From Scybalousia_A sp964639765 (lineage in GTDB: Bacteria; Bacteroidota; Bacteroidia; Bacteroidales; P3): DNA of 7,560 nucleotides. The stretch lies in NCBI GenBank assembly GCA_964639765.1, contig CAZXEN010000051.1:1-7560 (forward strand), written 5' to 3'. Shown here one piece after another: positions 1-5,920 of this stretch. The position numbers and the translations under genes were made by a program. Each line of letters starts with the position of its first letter. Within the stretch, counting starts at the first letter, position 1. The notes under the pieces were generated by a model that ran no database searches, was not told where the DNA came from, and worked only from the letters and a program-made list of their open reading frames with translations.

Positions 1-964
1 AATCCACTGCATCTATATTCCCTTCAGAAAAGTCTTTTAAATCATAATCGTTTTCCTGCAAAAGCTTTACAAGAAATGTAGGCGTTCCAGTCTGAAACCA
101 ATAGTTCTCAAATTCTTTTCTTGTCAGAGAGTTTAGCAAAGAGAAAGGATTATAAATATCTATATTTGTATCCTTTGAAAAATGATAACCGTCATACATT
201 GCTTTTAGTTGTAAAAGTATATCTTCGCTTGTCGTGTTCTCTTTTTCTGCAAAAGCCTGCAAATGTTCTTTAAATTTGTTTTTTAGTTCCTCTTCTGTGA
301 TTCCGCAAATATCAGTATAAGCCTCATCAAGTGAAATATCCATCAGATTATTCAAATCACTGAACAGACTTATCTTGGAAAACTTTGTAACTCCCGTAAG
401 AAAGCCGAAGCGGATATACTTATCACAACCCTTTAAGACGGAATAAACACCTTTGAGAGTATCCTTGAATTTTGTATGTAATTCTTCGTTATCTATAGTA
501 TGTAAAAGAGGTTTATCGTATTCATCTACAAGTATTACAACCTGTTTGCCTGTCTTTCTGAATACTGTTTCTATTATATTGGTAAAGCGGGATGAATTTG
601 AACGCAAAGGCGTCTGTATATTATATTGTTCTTCCCAACGAAGAAAATGCCTTAAAAAAACATCGTTCAAATCTTCTGTGCTATCATAAGTACCGTTGTT
701 CATATCAAGGTACAAAACAGGATATTCAGTCCATTCTTTTTCTACAGTCGCAATATATAAGCCTTTAAACAATTCTTTTTGACCAAGAAAGTAGGCTTCC
801 AAGGTGGAAAGGAAAAGACTTTTTCCAAATCTTCTTGGACGGGAGAGAAAGTAATACTTGTTGGTTGTAACAAGTCTTTCCAAATGCTTGGTCTTATCTA
901 CATAAAGGTAGTTGGCTTTTCGTACTGCCTCAAAACTCTGCATTCCTATAGGTAAATTCTGCAT
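1..964 (-). CDS. AAA-ATPase-like protein (PF09820 type), C-terminus outside window
   Basis: A partial gene of 321 codons, open to the window edge. It starts at the ATG at 964-962, preceded by a good promoter match. Near the N-terminus (about residues 4-25) is the segment ending in YVDKT that is usual in this family. Residues 42-49 (RPRRFGKS) form the family's Walker A-like loop. Residues 142-150 form a hydrophobic strand ending in VDEYD, the Walker B/acidic motif. The GVTKFSKIS stretch further on is also family-typical. Family members are usually about 500-600 residues and end in a PD-(D/E)XK nuclease-like domain (DUF1703/PF08011), which would lie to the left of the window. These genes are present in many copies in Bacteroidales. 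Their role is not established; a mobile-element or defence role has been suggested. A hairpin and its own promoter separate it from the upstream cluster, so it is probably an independent unit. The family call is firm, the function is not. Confidence 0.88.
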   Translation of the reverse strand, partial: MQNLPIGMQSFEAVRKANYLYVDKTKHLERLVTTNKYYFLSRPRRFGKSLFLSTLEAYFLGQKELFKGLYIATVEKEWTEYPVLYLDMNNGTYDSTEDLNDVFLRHFLRWEEQYNIQTPLRSNSSRFTNIIETVFRKTGKQVVILVDEYDKPLLHTIDNEELHTKFKDTLKGVYSVLKGCDKYIRFGFLTGVTKFSKISLFSDLNNLMDISLDEAYTDICGITEEELKNKFKEHLQAFAEKENTTSEDILLQLKAMYDGYHFSKDTNIDIYNPFSLLNSLTRKEFENYWFQTGTPTFLVKLLQENDYDLKDFSEGNIDAVD

Positions 965-998
965 AATATCCGCCTTTCTGTTAAAAGTTACTCGCTTG

Positions 999-1028
999 CA
1001 AAATTACAAAAATTATTCTTTAAACAAG
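999..1028 (-). promoter_or_regulatory. Bacteroidetes-type promoter of the AAA-ATPase-like gene
   Basis: On the minus strand an exact match to the Bacteroidetes -7 box TAnnTTTG (TAATTTTG, 1006-999) lies 34 bases before the ATG at 964. A TTG core at 1027-1025, 18 bases upstream, can serve as the -33 box (consensus TTTG, usual spacing about 19-21, so slightly short). This predicts a transcript start near 990 and a short leader. The match is by eye; no start-site data exist here. Confidence 0.55.
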
Positions 1029-1067
1029 AAAAAAACAAGAGATATACCCGTTTTTTATTTTTTCTTT

Positions 1068-1156
1068 AGAAATTTTTTTTCGTGTGGAAAGTAAAGCATC
1101 GGCTCGCTAACGCTTCGCTTCTCTGCTTTTACTTCCACACTTCATTAAAAATTTCT
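1068..1156. repeat. Long imperfect inverted repeat (hairpin), possible terminator or cruciform
   Basis: Three nested complementary segments are visible. The outer 10 bp at 1068-1077 pair perfectly with 1147-1156. The middle 8 bp (GTGTGGAA, 1082-1089) pair perfectly with 1133-1140. An inner stem, 1091-1098 against 1124-1132, carries single-base bulges at 1090 and 1127. The loop (about 1099-1123) is GC-richer than its surroundings. The element starts 46 bases after the stop of the FGE-sulfatase gene and lies before the promoter of the next gene. It could therefore terminate the upstream operon, although no clean T-run follows on the minus strand. It could also be a small palindromic repeat element. 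A third option is the cruciform that often lies downstream of DGR variable regions, though here it is farther from the gene end than in the Bordetella phage case. Confidence 0.6.
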
Positions 1157-1201
1157 CATTTTTTAGCTTAGCAATGTCTGAAAGGAAAACAGCAAGTTAA
1201 A

Positions 1202-2224
1202 CTATCGGGACAGAGCGAGGCGGAAGCCGAGGCCGTCGTGCCTGCTGGAAGGATAGTTGTAGTAGCGATCCGCAACGCGACAGTACCACGCAAAGTTGAT
1301 CCAAGAGCCACCGCGAAACACCCGATATGAACCAGAAGAAGGGCCCTGCGGATTTGTCTGCGAATAACTGCTATAAGACCCGTACCAATCAGAACACCAT
1401 TCCCATACATTACCACTCATATCATAGATACCTAATTCATTAGGCTGTTTTGTCTTTACAGAATGTGTTTTACTATTGCTGTTATCATAATACCATGCAA
1501 CATCATTTATATTATTACTACCAGAATATTTATAGCCTTTGCTTTTCTTTCCTCCTCGTGCAGCATATTCCCATTCTGCTTCGGTCGGAAGTCGGAATGT
1601 TTTGCCTGTCTTTTGATTCAACTTTGTGATAAATTTTTGTACATCCTTGTAACTTACTCGCTCTACAGGAAGATCATTACCCTTGAAATAAGAAGGATTT
1701 TTACCCATAACGGCTTTCCAAAGTTCTTGTGTTACTTCTGTTTCTCCTATATAATAATCTGAAAGAGTAACACTATGTGTAGGTTTCTCCCAATCGTATG
1801 CATCACTTCCTTGCTCAAGTGTTGCACCCATAGTATATGTTCCGCCTTCAACAAATACCATATTAAACTCTACACCATTGACAGTAAAAGTCTGGTTGGA
1901 AGAAAGAGGTATGGCACGTATCTTGAAAGTAATGTTATTGCCTTGCAGTTTTTCTTTATCAGAAAGGGCATCCCACATAGCACAACGGTTGTTTCCTGCA
2001 AAGACTTTCTTTCCGACATCCCCCGTAACAGATCTCAGAGGAGAATATTCAAATGTTTTACCACCATCTGTGGAAAGATATATCTCTATACTTGCATCGG
2101 CAGAAAGGTCATAGCATATTTTCACTTGCTTGCCGACTTGTTCAAATCTTGCATTGCTTACCCGTTGCCCAATGGCTACAAAGTTGCATATTATCAGAAA
2201 TATTAGTATATATATTCTTTTCAT
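1202..2224 (-). CDS. Exported FGE-sulfatase/C-type-lectin-fold protein, candidate DGR variable protein
   Basis: A 340-residue protein. Residues 1-20 are a signal peptide (Lys-Arg, hydrophobic core, then AIGQ). Residues 24-107 look like a small beta-rich domain. Residues 112-340 are an FGE-sulfatase (SUMF1, PF03781) domain: GGTYTMG (127-133), RLPTEAEWEYAARGG (211-225), GNVWEWCSDW (271-280), RGGSW (304-308) and terminal GFRLAL (333-338). True formylglycine-generating enzymes carry two cysteines after RGGS[YW]; here the first position is Asn310 and only Cys315 remains, so sulfatase activation is unlikely. In Bacteroidota this fold is often used for binding, and it is a known scaffold for DGR-diversified proteins. 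The last 40 codons have the codon pattern of a DGR variable region (separate entry). The gene is last in the cluster, 19 bases after the caspase gene, with an A-rich leader before its ATG. The ligand is unknown. Confidence 0.9.
   Translation of the reverse strand: MKRIYILIFLIICNFVAIGQRVSNARFEQVGKQVKICYDLSADASIEIYLSTDGGKTFEYSPLRSVTGDVGKKVFAGNNRCAMWDALSDKEKLQGNNITFKIRAIPLSSNQTFTVNGVEFNMVFVEGGTYTMGATLEQGSDAYDWEKPTHSVTLSDYYIGETEVTQELWKAVMGKNPSYFKGNDLPVERVSYKDVQKFITKLNQKTGKTFRLPTEAEWEYAARGGKKSKGYKYSGSNNINDVAWYYDNSNSKTHSVKTKQPNELGIYDMSGNVWEWCSDWYGSYSSYSQTNPQGPSSGSYRVFRGGSWINFAWYCRVADRYYNYPSSRHDGLGFRLALSR
1205..1231 (-). other. GC-rich IMH-like segment at the 3' end of the variable region
   Basis: Codons 332-340 (LGFRLALSR) are a GC-rich run with no A until the last codon, directly after the last candidate variable codon (GGC, residue 331) and ending at the stop TAG (1204-1202). 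DGR variable regions end in such an invariant GC-rich stretch, the initiation-of-mutagenic-homing site, where cDNA priming or homing begins. Placement is by position and composition only. The exact boundary needs comparison with the template repeat. Confidence 0.4.
1205..1327 (-). other. Candidate DGR variable region (VR)
   Basis: These are codons 300-340 of the FGE-sulfatase gene. The codons at residues 300, 303, 309, 310, 311, 314, 319, 321-324, 327 and 329-331 are TAT, TTT, ATC, AAC, TTT, TAC, GAT, TAC, TAC, AAC, TAT, AGC, CAC, GAC and GGC. All 15 end in C or T, as expected if each descends from AAC or AAT in a template and was randomised at adenines. The 24 framework codons between them and up to residue 339 (encoding RV, RGGSW, A, W, CRVA, R, PS, LGFRLALS) contain no A, in an otherwise A-rich gene; AGG at 328 is the one ambiguous codon. 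The positions match the loops that vary in known lectin-fold/FGE-type DGR targets. No template repeat is in the window, so this rests on codon pattern and position alone. Confidence 0.72.
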
Positions 2225-2243
2225 CTTTTTTTTGTGTTTGTAT

Positions 2244-3926
2244 TTATTTTACTGACCATGTTTTCCAACTCTCACCAAGAGTGGTAGAAATAGTTATAGA
2301 AGGTTCTTGCTCTCGGCGAAGTTCGTTCCATGCTGTTTTGCTTGTATTGGTTTTGACAGTGTTAAACATGTTTTCCCAACTTACGTTGCCTTTGTTGTTT
2401 TGCAAAGCTTTGAGAAACTCGTAGGTGAATACATTGTGGCTTTGACTTGGATAAGCATTGGCAGTTTGTTGCTTGGAAGAAGCTGTAATAAGAATGATAT
2501 TGCCAGAAAAATTGGAAGGAACATTGTCTGAAAGTCTTAATCCCGAAGAGTTATCAGCATATTTTAGCATACCGTCTTCGCCTGTCGCACCACTGAAACA
2601 AGACTCCAGATAGACTACAAGTTGCTGAGGCTTTGACTTGGAAAACTCCTGCATCATCCAGTTACGAGACACTCCTGTCTTGTCTAAACGCAAGGAAGAA
2701 CCGTCTATTGGCATAAGGTAAGCATCATTGACTTGAGGATTTTCATCTCTCATACCGTGTCCAAAGTAGAAGAAAATAAATTTGTCATTGCTATTGTAAC
2801 GTATAGTCTTGGCAAAGCCTTCTATATCGGCTTGCATTTCTGCATTGGTCCTGTCTTCTTTGAGAAAGATATTCTTTTCTGGCACACCAAGGGTTTTCAT
2901 ACAGTATTCTTTCATCATACGACCATCGCTTAGAGATGTGGTAACAGGTTTTTCGTTTCTGTAGTTCTGGTTGGCAATAATCATAACATGCAGGGTGTTG
3001 TTTGTTTCTGTGGTCTTGGGAATATTCTTGTCTACATCTGAGCCAAGACTTACAGGGACAATAGGTTCTACTGTGCGAATGGTAGGTGAGATAGTGTTGC
3101 CTGCTATCATATCCTGTTCTTTTACCTCAAAGGATATTTCTCCATTTTTGGAATACTTACCATAGCGTTCTTTGACACGTATGGTTACAGGTAGTCTCTG
3201 AGATGAGTAGTTTTGTGGAACAATGAAAGTATATTTCACTGTATGAGTCTGTCCCGGATTGAGAATTGCATTATTGAGAGAATTCTCTTCTGACAAAGAA
3301 TATACACCTTGAGGCAAGTCAAGGTTTGCAGATACATTTTCTGCAACTCCATGACCTGTATTTTGGATAAGTACTTGCATAGTGTAAGGAGTATTCTTTG
3401 CAAGAGTTACTGCTCCACTCTCTATGATATGTCCCCTGAATTCTACCATAGGTGCAAGAAAAGCACGGGTAGAAATTTTTATAGGAATTTCTGGGAGATT
3501 GAATCCGTTGGGTTCTTCTATGCTAAGAAAAAACTCTGCCTCGCCATCAACGGTGTTTATATCGGCTGTAATAGGGAAATCCACTGTATAGGTTTGTCCT
3601 ACTTTTATTGTTGGAAGAGTAACATCCTGTGTGGTTATACCTAACACATTGCCTTTGGTTCTTATTCGTCCGACTAAACCATAACCATCTCCCATACCAG
3701 AATTCTTTACCGTGAGAGAAAGGATACATGTTTCGTTGGCATCTATGGCTTTGTTGCCAGAAGGTTCTGTAAAGTTTATCTGTCCTTGCAACTGAAGAAT
3801 AGGAGGTTTTACTTCCTTGACAATGTTAAGGCTTCCAACAGGAGTCTTGGTTTCAGTCTGTGAATAGACTCTGTGGCACAAAACAAGCAGTGCAATCGCA
3901 ATAAAAGGTATAAAAGCTTTTTTCAT
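2244..3926 (-). CDS. Exported caspase-family (C14) cysteine peptidase with N-terminal beta-sandwich domains
   Basis: A 560-residue protein. Residues 1-22 are a Sec signal peptide (Lys-Lys, hydrophobic core, VYS before Gln23). Residues 45-155 and 160-270 look like two beta-sandwich repeats of the CARDB/DUF11 kind, each with a VKNSG- or IQNTG-type motif (73-77, 187-191). Residues 271-310 form a linker. Residues 311-550 are a caspase/metacaspase-like domain: strand LHVMIIANQNY (312-322), the catalytic His in YFGHG (His390), the catalytic Cys in ESCFSGA (Cys443), and the ILITASS strand (478-484). Both dyad residues are present, so it should be an active peptidase; Arg/Lys or Asp preference cannot be read from the sequence. 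It lies 19 bases after the membrane-protein gene and 19 before the variable protein gene, so co-expression is likely. The export signal places it in the periplasm or at the surface, unlike typical cytoplasmic defence caspases. Its target is unknown. Confidence 0.9.
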   Translation of the reverse strand: MKKAFIPFIAIALLVLCHRVYSQTETKTPVGSLNIVKEVKPPILQLQGQINFTEPSGNKAIDANETCILSLTVKNSGMGDGYGLVGRIRTKGNVLGITTQDVTLPTIKVGQTYTVDFPITADINTVDGEAEFFLSIEEPNGFNLPEIPIKISTRAFLAPMVEFRGHIIESGAVTLAKNTPYTMQVLIQNTGHGVAENVSANLDLPQGVYSLSEENSLNNAILNPGQTHTVKYTFIVPQNYSSQRLPVTIRVKERYGKYSKNGEISFEVKEQDMIAGNTISPTIRTVEPIVPVSLGSDVDKNIPKTTETNNTLHVMIIANQNYRNEKPVTTSLSDGRMMKEYCMKTLGVPEKNIFLKEDRTNAEMQADIEGFAKTIRYNSNDKFIFFYFGHGMRDENPQVNDAYLMPIDGSSLRLDKTGVSRNWMMQEFSKSKPQQLVVYLESCFSGATGEDGMLKYADNSSGLRLSDNVPSNFSGNIILITASSKQQTANAYPSQSHNVFTYEFLKALQNNKGNVSWENMFNTVKTNTSKTAWNELRREQEPSITISTTLGESWKTWSVK

Positions 3927-3945
3927 TTTATTTTATTTTTTTTGT

Positions 3946-4710
3946 TTATTCATTTATAAAAACTATTGTTCCTGAACGGGAAATGTTTGTGTTGTCTGAG
4001 AAAAATGCAGTCATAGTCCAACGTATTTCAGAATGCTGAGTAGTGATAGAAGTCGGCAGAGTAAAAGTATTGTTATTTAATAACTCTTCTGATAAAAGTA
4101 TATTGTTTTTGTTATCCATAATTGTTAAAATTATTTTTTTTGCGGTGGTATTCCAAATAAAAGAAACAGGCTGATCAACTGCACATATTTCTTTTGTTCT
4201 TCTTGGCCATGCAAGAGTAAAAGACGACTGTGTCTCTACTTCTGCTATTGATGAAGTATTATGTTCATCTCTTTGGATAGAAAATATATTAGGGTTTTGT
4301 TTTTCAGTATTAGCCTTGCCTTTTTGTTTATCTGAAACAAGAGACGGAGTTGCGGTTTTTTGTTGTGGAGAATGAGGTTGAAGATGTTTTGTAGGCTGGT
4401 TGGAATATTGTGATGTAGTATTATCGCTTTGGAACATATTCAGAAAAAATATGCTTGCAAACAAAAGAACAAATATTGCAGCCACAGAAATATACAACAG
4501 ACGATGACGAAGAAAAAGAGTCCTTTTGTTTCTTTCTTTCTGAATAGATGTAGCCACAGACATATTAAGTAAATCATCTACGACCTCAGGGTTGTCTTTC
4601 AGATAATGTTCAACAAGCAACGAATCCTCTTCGCTGGCAGCATTGCTAAGATATGCAGACAACTGTTCGTCTGTTGGTACTTTTGTGTTATGTCTGTTTT
4701 CGTTATCCAT
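3946..4710 (-). CDS. Single-pass membrane protein, probable anti-sigma factor
   Basis: A 254-residue protein with no family I can name firmly. Residues 13-50 form an acidic helical segment (DEQLSAYL, then a second helix around EHYLKDNPEVVDDLL) like the cytoplasmic anti-sigma domains of Bacteroidota. Residues 57-70 are strongly basic. Residues 71-92 are one membrane helix. Residues 93-155 are a Ser/Thr/Gln/Lys-rich, probably disordered linker, and 157-254 look like a small beta-rich domain. The basic flank puts the N-terminus in the cytoplasm and the beta domain in the periplasm. It lies 24 bases after the ECF sigma gene, the usual position of the cognate anti-sigma. I see no FecR domain, and no SusC/SusD-like genes follow, so this is not the standard nutrient-sensing pair. 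Inferred role: it holds the sigma factor until an envelope signal is sensed. Confidence 0.72.
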   Translation of the reverse strand: MDNENRHNTKVPTDEQLSAYLSNAASEEDSLLVEHYLKDNPEVVDDLLNMSVATSIQKERNKRTLFLRHRLLYISVAAIFVLLFASIFFLNMFQSDNTTSQYSNQPTKHLQPHSPQQKTATPSLVSDKQKGKANTEKQNPNIFSIQRDEHNTSSIAEVETQSSFTLAWPRRTKEICAVDQPVSFIWNTTAKKIILTIMDNKNNILLSEELLNNNTFTLPTSITTQHSEIRWTMTAFFSDNTNISRSGTIVFINE

Positions 4711-4734
4711 TTTTTTTCTCTATATTTTTGTACA

Positions 4735-5301
4735 TCAAAGCAATTTTTTTCTTAATCTTGCCAAAGCCCTACGCTTAATGTTATACAAATTGTCTATACT
4801 AACTCCAAATCGTGTGGCTATTACTGTAGGTTCTTCATCTTTTAGAAGAAACGCTTCAAGAATATATTTGTCTCTTGGCGGCTTAAAGTCTTTGAGTATA
4901 TTCTTTATATCCATAGTAAAAGTATCTATTTCATTTGAAGAGAAAGATGAATTGCTGTTCTCTATATTTGATATAGGCATTTTGTCGGCAGAATCTATCA
5001 TAGAACGTACAGAATCCTTGAAAAAACGATATGAAACCACAGAAAACCAACTGACAAAAGGCATATCAGGATTGTAGAGACGAAGTTTTTCCCAATTGTT
5101 GTTTTGAAGATAAAGATACAGGTCATGTATAAGGTCTTCAGGGTCGCTTACTTTACCTTTGGTTGCCTTTGTTACATTGTACCTAAGCAAGGCAGAAAAG
5201 TTCTTATAGAAGACATAGTTTATTGCTTTCTCGTCATTGTTTAACAAGTCGTAAAGCAAGTTTTTGTCGTTTTTGTATTTATATCCGATGTTTATTATCA
5301 T
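4735..5301 (-). CDS. ECF-type RNA polymerase sigma factor
   Basis: A 188-residue protein of the sigma-70 family with the short two-domain plan of ECF factors. Residues 24-100 are region 2: helix AINYVFYKNFSALLRY, then DPEDLIHDLYLYL (53-65), then FVSWFSVVSYRFFKD (82-96) as the core- and -10-binding helices. A polar linker covers about 101-135. Residues 138-186 are region 4, with the helix-turn-helix at about 156-184 (IATRFGVS, NLYNIKRRALARLRKKL) for -35 recognition. The length is normal for the family. It heads a tight same-strand cluster and very likely controls it, with the next gene as its anti-sigma. The 80-base gap upstream (5302-5381) shows no TAnnTTTG box on the minus strand, so the cluster may use a promoter read by this sigma factor itself, or readthrough from upstream. 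The family call is firm; target promoters are unknown. Confidence 0.9.
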   Translation of the reverse strand: MIINIGYKYKNDKNLLYDLLNNDEKAINYVFYKNFSALLRYNVTKATKGKVSDPEDLIHDLYLYLQNNNWEKLRLYNPDMPFVSWFSVVSYRFFKDSVRSMIDSADKMPISNIENSNSSFSSNEIDTFTMDIKNILKDFKPPRDKYILEAFLLKDEEPTVIATRFGVSIDNLYNIKRRALARLRKKLL

Positions 5302-5381
5302 AAAAACTATATGTTCTAATTTTAGGTATAAATAAAAAATGCTATGAAATCTTTAAGAGTCTGTTCATGTCTGCCAAGTTT

Positions 5382-5879
5382 CTATTGTATTTTAAAGTAT
5401 TTTCTTTCTTCTTTGTCCATCTGATGGGAAAACGAGTAGGTGTAATAGAAGACAAGGAATAGAAGGGCAATCATTATATCGCCTATTGCAATCATGCGGT
5501 GTCCAAGAAATATGACAGGCAGGAGAATTTGGAATATTTTTCCCAAAGTGTAGAACAAAAGACCCCACTTGTAGCCTCGCCACATAAGGTAACAGCCATA
5601 CAACAAACCTATTCCGCAAAGGAAACAGAGTATATACAGACTCCTGTTAGCAGAGAAGAAAAACAAGAGATTCTCTTTCCAGAAATATAGCATGGTATTG
5701 TTTATGTTGTTTTGTATGTAAGCTATGGTGTTGTCTTTGAACAGCATGACAAAGAAGTTAGTCAAGGAATACACTAACGCAAAAAGGATAGAAAGACTAA
5801 GCATTACTTTCATCTTCCAGCCTATTTTCAGTGATTTGTCGAATGACCGTACCAGAAATTTCTTTACTTTTGTATCCAT
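5382..5879 (-). CDS. Small four-helix membrane protein of unknown function
   Basis: A 165-residue protein that I do not recognise. A basic N-terminus (KVKK, then RSFDKSLKIGWKMK) is followed by four hydrophobic segments at about 25-47, 80-99, 104-125 and 129-150, and a charged tail (KEERKYFK). Both ends should therefore be cytoplasmic. No catalytic motif is visible. I chose the ATG at 5879-5877. A TTG 12 codons upstream (5915) would also keep the frame open, but it adds a polar leader and falls inside the short gap after the hexosaminidase gene. The gene starts 41 bases after that gene's stop and ends 80 bases before the sigma factor start, on the same strand, so it may be cotranscribed with either. 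It is real by its clean membrane-protein pattern; its function is unknown. Confidence 0.72.
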   Translation of the reverse strand: MDTKVKKFLVRSFDKSLKIGWKMKVMLSLSILFALVYSLTNFFVMLFKDNTIAYIQNNINNTMLYFWKENLLFFFSANRSLYILCFLCGIGLLYGCYLMWRGYKWGLLFYTLGKIFQILLPVIFLGHRMIAIGDIMIALLFLVFYYTYSFSHQMDKEERKYFKIQ

Positions 5880-5920
5880 AGTGTTGTTTTTCTTGTCTTT
5901 GATGTAGATTGTCAATGTAT

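Noticed and set aside
1168..1416. Open reading frame of 82 codons on the minus strand in a second frame over the FGE-sulfatase 3' end
   Set aside because: It is open only because the GC-rich variable region lacks stop-forming bases. Its residues are low-complexity (Thr/Ala/Ser) and match no family, while the other frame has clear FGE-sulfatase motifs.
1202..2224. Sulfatase-maturing enzyme role
   Set aside because: One catalytic Cys is replaced by Asn, no sulfatase is nearby, and the context (caspase, sigma pair, variable-region pattern) points to a binding role.
453..3644. Several plus-strand open frames of 60-143 codons
   Set aside because: All lie antisense to well-supported minus-strand genes, have Cys/Phe/Ile-rich translations typical of shadow frames, and show no domain or initiation signal.
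3876..3878. Lipoprotein cysteine (Cys17) in the caspase signal peptide
   Set aside because: The residue before it is Leu, not Gly/Ala/Ser, and a normal signal-peptidase site (VYS before Gln23) follows.
4721..4731. TAnnTTTG-like box on the plus strand
   Set aside because: It points away from every supported gene, in an AT-rich 24-base gap, and probably occurs by chance.
5880..5915. TTG at 5915 as start of the small membrane protein
   Set aside because: An ATG 12 codons later directly precedes the basic N-terminus and first hydrophobic segment; the extra residues are polar and show no supporting signal.
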